Shown: piece by piece, positions 1 through 8,841 of the stretch
How the letters are laid out: every line of letters starts with the position of its first letter
How positions within the stretch are numbered: the first letter of the stretch is position 1
Assembly: GCF_001612985.1 (NCBI RefSeq)
Contig: NZ_BDBM01000011.1
Location: 62,001-126,000, forward strand
Direction of reading: 5' to 3'
Source: Nocardia gamkensis NBRC 108242
GTDB lineage: Bacteria; Actinomycetota; Actinomycetes; Mycobacteriales; Mycobacteriaceae
DNA: 64,000 nucleotides
Notes under the pieces: generated by a model
Seen by the model: only the letters and a program-made list of their open reading frames with translations
The model's database searches: none
Told to the model about the DNA's origin: nothing
Translations under genes and position numbers: made by a program

Positions 1-999
1 GGGGGAGTCGCGCAGGTCTCCCGTCCCGGCTTTGAACGCGAGACCGAGCACGCCGATCCGCGTCCCCGACAGCGAGCCGTCGACCGTGCCGGTGACCGCG
101 CGGCGGATCTTGCGCAGCACCATCGCCTGCTGACGGTCGTTGGCGCGCAGGGCATCACGGATCACGGCGAAGTCCACCCCGGATGCCTCGGCGGCCCGCA
201 GGAGCGCGCGCGTGTCCTTGGGCAGGCACGATCCGCCCCAACCGGGGCCCGGTGTGAGGAAGGCCGGACCGATCCGGTCGTCCATCCCCATCGCGTCGGT
301 GACCTTCGTGATATCGGCGCCGACCCGTTCGCACAGTTCGGCCAAGGTGTTCACGAACGAGAGCTTGACCGCGAGGAAGGCGTTGCTGGCGTACTTGGCC
401 AGTTCCGCGCTGGCCGGGTCCGATCGCAGCACCGGCGCGCCTGTCGCGGCGTACAGTGCCGCGACGCGGTCGGCCGCCTCCCGGTCGTCGTCGGCCGCAC
501 CGACGAGGACACGGTCGGGGCGCAGGAAGTCCTCGACCGCGTGGCCCTCCCGGAGGAATTCGGGGTTGCTGACGACCGGCGTGCCCGCGAGACCGGACCG
601 TGCGGGGATCCGCGCGGCCGTCCCCACCGGGACGGTGGACTTGGTGACCAGCACGCAATCCGGCGACAGGACGGTGGACAACGTCTCGAGCGCCTCCTCG
701 ATCACACCCAGGTCGGCCGTTCCGCTGGTGCCCATCGGCGTGGGCAGGCACAGCAGAACCACTTCGCATCGGTGCAACTCGCCGGGGTTCGCCGTGAAGA
801 CGAGCCGGTTCTCCGAAAGCCCTTCCCGAACCAGTTCCGGCAAGCCCGGCTCGGCGATCGAGACGGTGCCCGCGCGAAGTTCCGCGATTTTGGCCCGGTC
901 GTTGTCGACACAGACCACGTGGTGTCCCCAGTGGGCGAGGCAGGCGGCACTGGTGAGCCCCACGTAGCCGGCGCCCACCACACCGACGCGACTACCCAT
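1..999 (-). CDS. UDP-glucose 6-dehydrogenase, C-terminus cut by window edge
   Basis: Predicted to oxidise UDP-glucose to UDP-glucuronate with NAD+ in the cytoplasm. The frame is open from the ATG at 997-999 to the window edge, so 333 codons are present and roughly 100 C-terminal residues are missing. The N-terminal Rossmann motif is GVVGAGYVGL. The catalytic cysteine lies in GWGGSCLPKD (around residue 258), and NPEFLREG, characteristic of the family, is present. GGGAAGG precedes the ATG by 7 bases. The start overlaps the stop of the upstream GT9 gene by 8 bp, so it is co-transcribed and probably translationally coupled. Its product would feed the UDP-xylose-synthase-like gene at 8842-9816. 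The substrate could be another UDP-sugar (UDP-HexNAc or GDP-mannose dehydrogenases share these motifs), but the pairing with a decarboxylase favours UDP-glucose. Confidence 0.9.
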   Translation of the reverse strand, partial: MGSRVGVVGAGYVGLTSAACLAHWGHHVVCVDNDRAKIAELRAGTVSIAEPGLPELVREGLSENRLVFTANPGELHRCEVVLLCLPTPMGTSGTADLGVIEEALETLSTVLSPDCVLVTKSTVPVGTAARIPARSGLAGTPVVSNPEFLREGHAVEDFLRPDRVLVGAADDDREAADRVAALYAATGAPVLRSDPASAELAKYASNAFLAVKLSFVNTLAELCERVGADITKVTDAMGMDDRIGPAFLTPGPGWGGSCLPKDTRALLRAAEASGVDFAVIRDALRANDRQQAMVLRKIRRAVTGTVDGSLSGTRIGVLGLAFKAGTGDLRDSP

Positions 1000-1942
1000 G
1001 GCGCGCCTTCCCGCCGAGCAGCCCGGCCGCGGCGGTGAGCACATGCTCGGGTCGCAGCAGGAGCAGCCCGGGATCCGGATGGTCGGAATGCGGATCGCCC
1101 ACGGCCCCGGCCCACAGCGGCACATGGTGTTTCGCGGCGGTGGGCGGTCCCCAGCGATGCGGCGGCGTGGGGCCGAACAGCAGCACCGACGGAGTGCCGA
1201 AGGCGGTGGCGAGATGCCCTACGCCGGTGTCGCCGCACACGACCAGTGCCGCGCGGGCCACCAGCGCGGCGAGTTGGGCCAGGCCGGTGCGTCCCGCGCG
1301 CACCGCCGAGGGCGGTAGTCCGGCTTGTTCGGCGACGGCGTTCGCCAACGGGATCTCGCCGCGCGTACCGGTGATCACCACGCGGTGGCCGTCGGCGCCG
1401 AGTTCCCGCGCCACTCGGGCGAAGCGTTCGGACGGCCAGCGACGTGCGGGATAGGCCGCGCCGGGATGCAACACGACCACGTTCGACTCGGGGGCGGGCT
1501 CCGATGGCACGGGCAGCAGCAGGGCGGTGGGATCGGCGTCGATGCGTCCGAATCGCAGCAGCCGACACCAGCGATCGACCTCGTGCATGTCCTCGTGCCA
1601 CGCGGGGCCGGGCAGGTCGGGGAAATCCGGATGCCGGTGGGTCAGCACAGTGCCGGGACGTGCCGCCAGGAGGTCCCGGATGCTTTCCGGCCCACTGCCG
1701 TGCAAATTCACCGCCAGCTTCGGCGGCGCGCCGTGCCATCGGAGCGCACCCGGTCCCGCGGTCGGCAGCAGTTCGTCCACCGCGTCGATGAGTCCGACCA
1801 GATCGCGGAGCGCTTCGGGCGCGGCCAGTACCACCCGGTCGTCCGGGTAGGCGTTTCTCAGTCCGCGCAGGGCGGGCACGATGGTGAGGAGGTCACCGAG
1901 CCCGAGTGCGCGGAGCACGAGAATGGGGTGGCTCAGGGCCAC
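992..1942 (-). CDS. Glycosyltransferase family 9 (heptosyltransferase-like)
   Basis: A 316-residue GT-B glycosyltransferase of the ADP-heptose:LPS heptosyltransferase family, probably a cytoplasmic heptosyl or related sugar transferase. The protein begins VALSHPILVLRALGLGDLL, the family's N-terminal G(L/F)GDLL strand-helix. The C-terminal half has VVLHPGA, the ARRWP segment and GDTGVGHLATAFGTPSVLLFGPT, the donor-binding region. A much longer open frame reaches 2200 but lies over the upstream SDR. The GTG at 1940-1942, which overlaps the SDR stop by 10 bp, matches the family N-terminus. The spacing says it belongs to the same operon as hldE and gmhA. Acceptor and donor are not determinable from sequence. 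Confidence 0.85.
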   Translation of the reverse strand: MALSHPILVLRALGLGDLLTIVPALRGLRNAYPDDRVVLAAPEALRDLVGLIDAVDELLPTAGPGALRWHGAPPKLAVNLHGSGPESIRDLLAARPGTVLTHRHPDFPDLPGPAWHEDMHEVDRWCRLLRFGRIDADPTALLLPVPSEPAPESNVVVLHPGAAYPARRWPSERFARVARELGADGHRVVITGTRGEIPLANAVAEQAGLPPSAVRAGRTGLAQLAALVARAALVVCGDTGVGHLATAFGTPSVLLFGPTPPHRWGPPTAAKHHVPLWAGAVGDPHSDHPDPGLLLLRPEHVLTAAAGLLGGKARHG

Positions 1943-2622
1943 GATCCCTCTTCCGAGGCGCACACGACCAGTTCCCTGACCTCGCAACCCGGCGGCTGCC
2001 GCAGCGCGAAGATCACCGCGTCGGCGACGTCCCGGGGCCGGTTGAGTTCGGCGTCGGGCGGCGGCTTGTACTGCTCGTCGCGGTCGTCGAAGAACGCGGT
2101 GTGCATTCCGCCCGGGATCAGCAAGGTCACCCCGACGCTGCCGGCTGTTTCGGCGGCGAGCGCCCGGGTGAAGCCGACGACACCGAATTTCGAGGCGCAA
2201 TAGGCGGTCGCGTCACCGACGGCCTTGATTCCCAGGGTGGAAGCGCAGGTCACCACCGTGCCCTGGCTCTCACGCAGGGACGGAAGGGCGGCGCGGATGA
2301 CGGCGGCTGTGCCGAGCAGGTTGACCTGGACCACGTACTCCCACTTCTTCGTGGGCACCTTGTCCAGGGGACCGCACGCGTCGATTCCCGCGGCGGTGAA
2401 CACGCCGTCGATCCGGCCACCGGCGCGTTCGACGAGTTCGCGCACGGCTTGTTCGGCGGCGAAGGTGTCGGCGAGATCGGCACACACGAAATCGACGGGC
2501 GTCTCCGGCTCCACCCGGTCGATCACATAGGGGCGGCCCCCGTTCTCGCGGACAGCGGCGGTGACCGCCGCGCCGAGCCCGGAAGCGCCACCGGTGATCA
2601 AGACATTGCCGAGGGTCCGCAT
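1933..2622 (-). CDS. Short-chain dehydrogenase/reductase (SDR)
   Basis: A classical SDR of 229 residues, NAD(P)-dependent and cytoplasmic. The cofactor motif TGGASGLG is near residue 10, the conserved Asn/Ala strand is replaced by TAAG, the catalytic Ser lies in TCASTLG and the YCASK motif (Tyr and Lys) is complete. It is too short to be an extended SDR such as HldD, so it is not an obvious ADP-heptose 6-epimerase. Its place inside the sugar operon, 18 bp after hldE starts upstream and overlapping the GT9 gene downstream, suggests it oxidises or reduces a sugar or glycoside hydroxyl during assembly. The exact substrate is unknown. Confidence 0.85.
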   Translation of the reverse strand: MRTLGNVLITGGASGLGAAVTAAVRENGGRPYVIDRVEPETPVDFVCADLADTFAAEQAVRELVERAGGRIDGVFTAAGIDACGPLDKVPTKKWEYVVQVNLLGTAAVIRAALPSLRESQGTVVTCASTLGIKAVGDATAYCASKFGVVGFTRALAAETAGSVGVTLLIPGGMHTAFFDDRDEQYKPPPDAELNRPRDVADAVIFALRQPPGCEVRELVVCASEEGSWP

Positions 2623-2640
2623 CGCGCTCCTTACGTCGTG

Positions 2641-4023
2641 TCAGCCGCGGGCCTGGGTCGCGGCGACCAGTTGTGTTGTCGAGTAACCGCGAACGGTCGG
2701 AATCAGCGCGATCTCGCCGCCGTAACCGCGGACCACGGCGGCTTCGGGGAGGTCGACGCCGGTGTAGTCGCCGCCCTTGACCCACACATCGGGGCGAAGG
2801 CGGTCCAGCAGCGCGCTCGGTGCGGATTCGTCGAACACGACGACGGCGTCCACCGAGGACAAGGCGATGAGCAGCCGGGCACGATCGCGCGCGGGCACGA
2901 TCGGGCGGTGCGGACCTTTCAGACGCCGGACCGACGCATCGGAGTTGAGGCAGACCACCAGAGCGTCGCCCATGGCGCGAGCCCGGCGCAGCAGGCTCAC
3001 ATGGCCGGGGTGCAGCAGGTCGAAACAGCCGCCGGTGGCAACGAGCCTGCCGCCTGCCGCCCGCACTCTCGCCGCCACCTCGAACGCCGACCCGCCCGTT
3101 TCGGTGGTGTCCGACTCCGCGGCAGTGGTGCTGTCGCGGATGGACAACGTGGCCGCGCCGCCCGCCGCGACGAACCCGGCTGCCGCGTCGACGGCGTGCG
3201 ACACCGCCTCGGCCACCGTGGACCCGTGGCACAGTGCGGCGGTCGCGGCCGAGGCGAATCGGTCGCCTGCGCCGCAGGTGTCGGTACCGGCGTGCCCGGC
3301 GATCCGTATCTCGGCGGGCACCGGCACCACGGTGAGACGCTTCCCGTTGGCCAGCACCGCCCCGGCCGGACCGGTGGTGACCGCGACCGAATCCGCGGCC
3401 CACTCGTCACGGAGTACCTTCGCCAATTCGTCGGCTTCGACATAGCCCGGTGCGAACTGGCGCGCCTCCTTCAGATTCGGCGTAACCAGAGAGGCACCCG
3501 GCGTCGGGGCGGGGCCGCGGGGGTGCGGATCCCACACCACCGGTACCGACCGGGCCAGTTCGGTCAGCATGTGCCGGATCTGCGGATGCGCGGCGACGCC
3601 TCGGCCGTAGTCGGCGACGAGGATCGCACCGGCCGCCCGCAGGGTCCTGGCGACCGAAGCGGTGAGCCGGCCGCCATCCGCCGTCCCGTCACCGGTGTCC
3701 AACCGAAGCAGGGACTGACCGGCGGCGCGGATGCGGGTCTTGCGTACCGTCTCGCCCCGCAGCGGCATCGTGACGACTCGAACGTCCCGGCCCAGCAGCC
3801 GCGCGAGGGTGTGGCCGTCCCGGTCTTCGGTGGTCGCGGTGATGAGCGAAACATCGGCGACCGACTGCGCGGCCAGCGCCGCGGCCAGACCGGCGCCGCC
3901 GGGACGTACCCACTGGCGTTCGACGTCCACCACGGGCACCGGCGCTTCGGGGGACAACCGGTCGGCGACGCCCTCGATGTCGACGTCGAGAATACTGTCG
4001 CCGACCACGACCAAGGGCTTCAC
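2641..4023 (-). CDS. hldE: Bifunctional heptose 7-phosphate kinase / heptose 1-phosphate adenylyltransferase
   Basis: Predicted to phosphorylate D-glycero-D-manno-heptose 7-phosphate at C1 and, after dephosphorylation, to adenylylate the 1-phosphate to ADP-heptose. Residues about 1-300 form a PfkB/ribokinase-type kinase: VVGDSILDV at the N-terminus and GTDTCGAGDRF with the catalytic aspartate. Residues about 330-460 form a nucleotidyltransferase with GCFDLLHPGH. Length, 460 residues, is close to typical HldE. The GTG at 4021-4023 shares the GTGA with the gmhA stop; an upstream in-frame ATG would lie deep inside gmhA. With GmhA and the GmhB domain at 5620-7119 this gives a full ADP-D-glycero-D-manno-heptose pathway. 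The adenylyl rather than guanylyl type separates it from GDP-heptose routes. Confidence 0.9.
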   Translation of the reverse strand: MKPLVVVGDSILDVDIEGVADRLSPEAPVPVVDVERQWVRPGGAGLAAALAAQSVADVSLITATTEDRDGHTLARLLGRDVRVVTMPLRGETVRKTRIRAAGQSLLRLDTGDGTADGGRLTASVARTLRAAGAILVADYGRGVAAHPQIRHMLTELARSVPVVWDPHPRGPAPTPGASLVTPNLKEARQFAPGYVEADELAKVLRDEWAADSVAVTTGPAGAVLANGKRLTVVPVPAEIRIAGHAGTDTCGAGDRFASAATAALCHGSTVAEAVSHAVDAAAGFVAAGGAATLSIRDSTTAAESDTTETGGSAFEVAARVRAAGGRLVATGGCFDLLHPGHVSLLRRARAMGDALVVCLNSDASVRRLKGPHRPIVPARDRARLLIALSSVDAVVVFDESAPSALLDRLRPDVWVKGGDYTGVDLPEAAVVRGYGGEIALIPTVRGYSTTQLVAATQARG

Positions 4024-4583
4024 GTCGGTACCCCCAGTGCGTCGTCGAGTGCCGAGCACAGGGCATGCACCAAGACCAGATGCACTTCCTGCACGGTGGC
4101 AGTGGTGGCCGCCTCCACGGCCACGGCGTCATCGCACAGTGCCGCAAGCGGATTGGGCGCGGGGCCGGTCATCGCCCACGTGGTGACGCCGATGTCGTGC
4201 GCCGCCTTCGCTGCGGCCACCACGTTGGGGCTGGTGCCGCTCGTGGACAGCAGGATGAGCACGTCGTCGGGCCTGCCGTGCGCGCGAACCTGCCGCGCGA
4301 ACAGTTCGATTCCGCCGTAGTCGTTCACGATCGCGGTGCCCGCCGAGGTGTCGGCGTGCAGGGCGATCGCCGAGAACGGGCGCCGCTCGTTGCGGAAGCG
4401 GCCGACCAGTTCGCCGGTCAGGTGCTGGGCTTCGGCCGCGCTGCCACCGTTGCCGCACGCGAGCAACCTGCCACCGTTGTCGAGCACGGTCGCCAGTTCC
4501 CGTCCCCACCTGCGGATATTCGGTGCGAAGCGACTGGTGCGCTCCAGTGCCGTGGCCAACGCCGCGAAATGCTCCTCGATCAC
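4020..4583 (-). CDS. gmhA: Sedoheptulose 7-phosphate isomerase
   Basis: A 187-residue SIS-domain protein predicted to convert sedoheptulose 7-phosphate to D-glycero-D-manno-heptose 7-phosphate, the first committed step of heptose nucleotide synthesis. The phosphosugar loop GNGGSAAEAQH is around residue 45, LLSTSGTSPNV carries the second SIS serine/threonine patch, and VQEVHLVLVHALC matches the C-terminal helix of GmhA. The GTG at 4581-4583 follows a strong GGAGGT and shares a GTGA with the stop of the upstream GT9 gene. Its own stop overlaps the hldE start in the same way. The length fits GmhA (about 190 residues). Confidence 0.9.
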   Translation of the reverse strand: MIEEHFAALATALERTSRFAPNIRRWGRELATVLDNGGRLLACGNGGSAAEAQHLTGELVGRFRNERRPFSAIALHADTSAGTAIVNDYGGIELFARQVRAHGRPDDVLILLSTSGTSPNVVAAAKAAHDIGVTTWAMTGPAPNPLAALCDDAVAVEAATTATVQEVHLVLVHALCSALDDALGVPT

Positions 4584-5623
4584 CGCGCACCTCCTGTCCG
4601 CAGACGCCCACGCCTGCCCGCACCGAGTTCTTCCGCCACCGTGACGACCTGCTCCGGGGTGATCGAATCGAGGCACGGGTGCCCTGGCACCGGGCACTCG
4701 CGCGCCCTGCTGCCGCGGCAAGGGGCGCGTTGGTCACCGAGCATGGCCACCGGCACGCCGTAGGGAGCCCACCGCTCGGCGGGCACGACCGGTGCGAAGA
4801 GCGAGACCACGGGCGTGCCGACGGCCGCGGCGAGGTGCGCGGGCCCGGTATTGGGCGCCACCACCACGCTCGCGTCGCGGAGCACGGCGGCGAGCTCGGG
4901 CAGCGTGGTGGCTCCGCCGAGGTCGATGCCGTGCCTACCGGCGACCGCGTGGGTGAGCGGTCGGTCGGATCGGTCGCCGGTCACGATCACCCGGTGTCCG
5001 GCGGCGGTCAGCGCGGCGACGATGGCCGCGGAACGGGAGGACGACGGCTGCCGCGCCGGGACCGACGCGGCCGGATGGACCACCACGTACCCCGGTTCGC
5101 CGGTGAGACCACCGACCTTCGGCAACGGTTGGCGAACGGCGAGTTTCCCGTCGTCGCCGGGCGGCAGCCGGAAACCCGCCGCCTGCGCGAGCGACAGCGC
5201 GCGTTCCGCTTCGGGCGGATCGCCGTGGACGCGATGACGCAGGTCCAGCAGCGAACCGGGGTAGTCCTCGGAGATGGCGCCGATCCAGGGGACGCCTGCC
5301 ATCCTGAGCAGGAGCGCCAGCGGCAGTGGCGACTGGTGGAATGAGGTGAGAATCAACGCCAGATCCACCTCGAGAGCGCGTATCCGCTCGATGAAGGCGG
5401 TGGTGTCCGCCGAGGTGACCGGGGGCGGCTCCGGGTCGATCCAGGGCGCGCACCAGTTCGAGACCTGGTGCACACCGGGTAAGAGGTCACCGGCGGCGCG
5501 GCCGCGAGGCCCGGTCAGCAGCGTCACCGAATCGACGTGCGCCGCCACCGCGCGCACGCACGGACCGGCCAGCAGCACATCGCCGAAGTTGTCCATGCGT
5601 GCCACCAGCGCCCGGCCTGTCAC
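4580..5623 (-). CDS. Glycosyltransferase family 9 (second heptosyltransferase-like protein)
   Basis: A 347-residue GT-B enzyme. The N-terminus reads ALVARMDNFGDVLLAGP, the GT9 signature, and the C-terminal half has VVVHPAASVPARQ and VVAPNTGPAHLAAAVGTPVV for nucleotide-sugar binding. The GTG at 5621-5623 overlaps the preceding stop by 4 bp (GTGA). Being directly upstream of gmhA and coupled to it, it is the likeliest user of ADP-heptose in this operon. It and the protein at 992-1942 are different family members, so at least two GT9-type transfers are expected. Transfer specificity cannot be read from the sequence. Confidence 0.88.
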   Translation of the reverse strand: MTGRALVARMDNFGDVLLAGPCVRAVAAHVDSVTLLTGPRGRAAGDLLPGVHQVSNWCAPWIDPEPPPVTSADTTAFIERIRALEVDLALILTSFHQSPLPLALLLRMAGVPWIGAISEDYPGSLLDLRHRVHGDPPEAERALSLAQAAGFRLPPGDDGKLAVRQPLPKVGGLTGEPGYVVVHPAASVPARQPSSSRSAAIVAALTAAGHRVIVTGDRSDRPLTHAVAGRHGIDLGGATTLPELAAVLRDASVVVAPNTGPAHLAAAVGTPVVSLFAPVVPAERWAPYGVPVAMLGDQRAPCRGSRARECPVPGHPCLDSITPEQVVTVAEELGAGRRGRLRTGGAR

Positions 5624-7119
5624 GGCACGCCCGCCATCGCCAGCCGTACGGCTTCGGCCAGGTCTCGCGCCACGGTCGCGTCGCGACGCGCGCGCTGCAC
5701 CTCTTCGGGGCGAGTTCGCGCGGTGGGCACCAGGATCGCGCGTGCGCCCGCGCTCATCGCGGCGGTGACGTCCGCGCCGGTGTCGCCGATGACCACGCAC
5801 CTGCCGACGTCGACGCCGAGGTCCGCGGCGGCCTGCCGAATCAAGCCGGGCTCGGGTTTGCGGCACGCGCAGCCGTCGCCCTCGCCGTGCACGCACACCT
5901 GCCAGGTGGCGAACGGTCCGAGCAACTCCTCGACCCGGGAGTTGACCGCGGCGAGCTGTTCGGGACTGATCAGTCCTCGCGCGACACCGGACTGGTTGCT
6001 CACGACGCCGAGCTGGACGCCGGCCGCGCGCAGCTTCCGGAGTGCGTCGACCGCCCCCGGCACCGGTTGCACTCGGCCGGGATCGGTGAGGTAGGGGATA
6101 TCGATGATGAGGGTGTCGTCCCGGTCGAACAACAACGCCAAGGGCGAGGTGTGGGTCGCGTTCCGGTGGCGCAGCTCACCGCGCAGTCGGTGCCAGCACG
6201 CGGCCGGTGGTATGAGCGCACTGGTCACCGTCATCCGGCCGATCTCGGCCGGTGTGCGAGGCCCCGGCGCGATCCGGCGCGCGGCGAACGCGCCGGTCAG
6301 CGCCGCCCATGCCGCCGCGAGCAGGATCGCGGACCGGTGCCGGCCCGCGACGCCGAGCGCCATGGCCGCCGCGCCCGCGGCCGTGGTGAGCGCGTGGCGG
6401 GGCAGCAGTCCCTGATCTTCGCCGATGCGCCGGCGCCATCGAGCGCCGTACTTGCGCCGCAGCAAGGCGTTGTCGGCGTTTCCGCGTTGCGCTCGCACAC
6501 TCGCCATGGGCCCCGATTCACGGACCGGGTGGCGCGTGAGCCGGTTTCCGGACGCGATGGCGTACCCCGCCAGGCAGACCCGAAGCGCGAGGTCGGCGTC
6601 CTCGCGAAAGGCCCTCGGGAACCGCTCGTCGAAGCCGCCGACCGTGACCAGCGCGGACCTGCGGTAGGCCATGTCCGCGGTGATCCACCGCGCCGTGGCC
6701 AGCCGTGCCGTCGCGCGTTCCGCGTCGGTCGGTCGCCGGTGCCTGGGCAGCGGAACCTCGATGCGGGCCGTGGACGCCGCGGTGTGCCGGTCCAGCTCGC
6801 GCAGGTCGTCGGCCAGGCGGGCGGGCCAATCCGGCGCGGTGATCACGTCGTCGTCGAGGAAAGCGATCCACGTGCCCGCGGCGTGCCGCCACCCCGCGTT
6901 CCGCGCCGCAGCGGGTCCGCGGCCACCCGACCGGATGACCCGCGCCGGAGGCGCTGTCTCGGGCAGCGTCAGCTCCGCGCCCCCTGGCCGATCGTCCACC
7001 ACGATGATTTCCCGTGCCTTCGGACCCGACGCGGCGGCGAGCGACTCCAGCAGCAGCCGAAGGCTTTCCCGGCCGGTAGTCGGGATCACGATGCTGTAGT
7101 CCACGATGTGGGCGTTCAT
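5620..7119 (-). CDS. GT2 glycosyltransferase fused to GmhB-type heptose bisphosphate phosphatase
   Basis: A 499-residue two-domain protein. Residues about 5-230 are a GT-A family 2 glycosyltransferase (YSIVIPTTGRE, VVDDR, AFLDDDV with the metal-binding acidic residues, FREDADLALR). A hydrophobic stretch near 250-300 may sit at the membrane. Residues about 320-499 are an HAD-IIIA phosphatase: LLFDRDDTL keeps both aspartates, and the GmhB zinc loop is complete (CVHGEGDGCACRKPEPG, a CxH and CxC pair). GmhB removes the 7-phosphate between the two HldE reactions, and no separate gmhB is present in the window, so this domain probably fills that step. The ATG at 7117-7119 overlaps the carbamoyltransferase stop (ATGA), which excludes the longer open frame to 7713. 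Confidence 0.88.
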   Translation of the reverse strand: MNAHIVDYSIVIPTTGRESLRLLLESLAAASGPKAREIIVVDDRPGGAELTLPETAPPARVIRSGGRGPAAARNAGWRHAAGTWIAFLDDDVITAPDWPARLADDLRELDRHTAASTARIEVPLPRHRRPTDAERATARLATARWITADMAYRRSALVTVGGFDERFPRAFREDADLALRVCLAGYAIASGNRLTRHPVRESGPMASVRAQRGNADNALLRRKYGARWRRRIGEDQGLLPRHALTTAAGAAAMALGVAGRHRSAILLAAAWAALTGAFAARRIAPGPRTPAEIGRMTVTSALIPPAACWHRLRGELRHRNATHTSPLALLFDRDDTLIIDIPYLTDPGRVQPVPGAVDALRKLRAAGVQLGVVSNQSGVARGLISPEQLAAVNSRVEELLGPFATWQVCVHGEGDGCACRKPEPGLIRQAAADLGVDVGRCVVIGDTGADVTAAMSAGARAILVPTARTRPEEVQRARRDATVARDLAEAVRLAMAGVP

Positions 7120-8738
7120 GAGCGGCGGACCACGAACGAGCCGAGGGCGAGCAGATCGATCGGGGCGGAACCGAAGCACTCGAGGGCGTCGCGTGGCGAG
7201 TCGACCATCGGCCTGCCCACGGTGTTCAAGCTCGTGTTGATCACCACGGGCAACCCCGTGCGCTTGTCGAACTCCGACAACATCCGCGCCAGGACCGGGT
7301 TGTCCGCGGGATCGACGGTTTGCACCCGGGCGGTGCCGTCCACATGCGTCACGGCCGGGATCCGCTCCCGCCACGCCGGATCCACGTCGTGGACGAAAAG
7401 CATGTAGGGGCTCGGCAACGGCCCGCGTCCGAAGATCTCGGACGCTCGGTCGGCGAGCACCATCGGTGCGAGCGGCCGGAACTGTTCGCGCCCCTTCACC
7501 TCGTTGAGACGTTCGAGATTCGCCGACCGGCCGGGATGCGCCAGCAGCGAACGGTGCCCGAGGGCGCGCGGGCCGAATTCGGCGCGGCCCTGGAACCAGG
7601 CCACCACGTGGTCGTCGGCGAGCGCTTGCGCCACCTCGGTCGCGATGTCCTCGGACCTGGTGTATTTGACCTTCGCCGTACGGAGAACGGCCTCCAGTTC
7701 CTGATCGGTCCACTCGCGGCCGAGGGCGGCCCCCCGCATCGGGGTGGCTCGCTCACCGAATTCGGCCGCCAATTGCAGTGCGGCGCCCAGCGCGGTGCCC
7801 GCGTCACCGGCGGCCGGCTGCACCCAGATCCGCTGGTAGGGGCCTTCGGCGTGCAGCCGGCTGTTGGCCACGCAGTTCAGCGCGATGCCACCGGCCAGCG
7901 TGAGGTTCTGCTGTCCGGTCTGGCGATGCAGCCAGGAGCAGAGTTCCAGCAACACGTCCTCGAGTCGCCGCTGGACACTCGCGGCGAGGTCGGCATGGTC
8001 CCGGCCGAGCGCACCGCCGGTCACGGCGGGAGCGAATTCCTCCCAGTCCACCTTTTCGGTGTGGAAACCGCCGTCCCGGACGGAATACAGCAGTTCGCGG
8101 AATCGGTCGAGGAAGCGGGGCGTGCCGTAGGAGGCGAGAGCCATCACCTTGTATTCGTCGCTCGACCGGGTGAATCCGAGATGCTCGGTGAGGTCCTCGT
8201 ACATCAGCCCGAGTGAGTGCGGCAGCCGCTGTGACGCCAATTCGACGAATTTGCCGTCCCGATATTCTCCGGCGAGATAGGAATGGCTTTCGCCGCGCCC
8301 GTCGGCCACCAGGACCGCGGAGTCGCCGAAAGGGGCCGCGAGAGCCGCGGACGCGGCATGGGCAAGATGATGTCGCACGAAGCGCACGATCGAGGGATCC
8401 AGGCCGGGCAAGGCGGCGGCGAGGAACGCGGGCGCGCGGAACGCGTAGTCCGTGCGGGTCGGTTCGCTGTTCTGATCGAGACCGCCGAGCGAATGATCGA
8501 CCAGATTCGGGTCATAGGAATAGCCCACCGCGTCGAGCTGATCGGCCCGTAATCCCGCTCGCTCCAGGCACCACGCGGCCGCTTGCCCGGGCACCTCCCA
8601 CGCCGAGAACGGCACCGGCCGCTTGCCGTGTTTGCGCCGGGTGAACCGCTCCTCCTCGGCCGCCGCGACGATTTCTCCGTCCACGATCAGGGCGGCAGCA
8701 GGGTCGTGGAACACCGCGTTGATTCCGAGAATGCGCAC
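7116..8738 (-). CDS. O-carbamoyltransferase, NodU/CmcH family
   Basis: Predicted to transfer a carbamoyl group from carbamoyl phosphate, via carbamoyl-AMP, to a sugar hydroxyl. 540 residues, typical for NodU/CmcH/TobZ proteins. The N-terminal Kae1-like domain has ILGINAVFHDPAAALIVDG and VRHHLAHAASA with conserved histidines. The C-terminal YrdC-like region has AEFGPRALGHRSLLAHP and LPVVINTSLNTVGRP. The GTG at 8736-8738 is preferred because the family starts at ILGI and AGAAAGG lies upstream; the in-frame extension to 8819 has no homologous sequence. It overlaps the GT2-GmhB gene by 4 bp. Family members modify Nod factors, antibiotics and surface glycans, so the operon product probably carries a carbamoyl ester. 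Confidence 0.9.
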   Translation of the reverse strand: MRILGINAVFHDPAAALIVDGEIVAAAEEERFTRRKHGKRPVPFSAWEVPGQAAAWCLERAGLRADQLDAVGYSYDPNLVDHSLGGLDQNSEPTRTDYAFRAPAFLAAALPGLDPSIVRFVRHHLAHAASAALAAPFGDSAVLVADGRGESHSYLAGEYRDGKFVELASQRLPHSLGLMYEDLTEHLGFTRSSDEYKVMALASYGTPRFLDRFRELLYSVRDGGFHTEKVDWEEFAPAVTGGALGRDHADLAASVQRRLEDVLLELCSWLHRQTGQQNLTLAGGIALNCVANSRLHAEGPYQRIWVQPAAGDAGTALGAALQLAAEFGERATPMRGAALGREWTDQELEAVLRTAKVKYTRSEDIATEVAQALADDHVVAWFQGRAEFGPRALGHRSLLAHPGRSANLERLNEVKGREQFRPLAPMVLADRASEIFGRGPLPSPYMLFVHDVDPAWRERIPAVTHVDGTARVQTVDPADNPVLARMLSEFDKRTGLPVVINTSLNTVGRPMVDSPRDALECFGSAPIDLLALGSFVVRRS

Positions 8739-8841
8739 GGGCCGCCTTTCTGTTGGAGACGCGGGACCTGTCGGTCTGCCCGCTGACATATGGGTGGCGC
8801 TACCCGCTGAAGTCACCACTAAACCGATTCATGCACGACGG

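Noticed and set aside
1906..4320. 804-codon open frame on the plus strand
   Set aside because: Antisense shadow of the SDR, hldE and gmhA genes, whose families are clear on the other strand; its product has no domain pattern.
5599..7407. 602-codon plus-strand frame
   Set aside because: Runs opposite the GT2-GmhB fusion and part of the carbamoyltransferase; only a consequence of high GC content.
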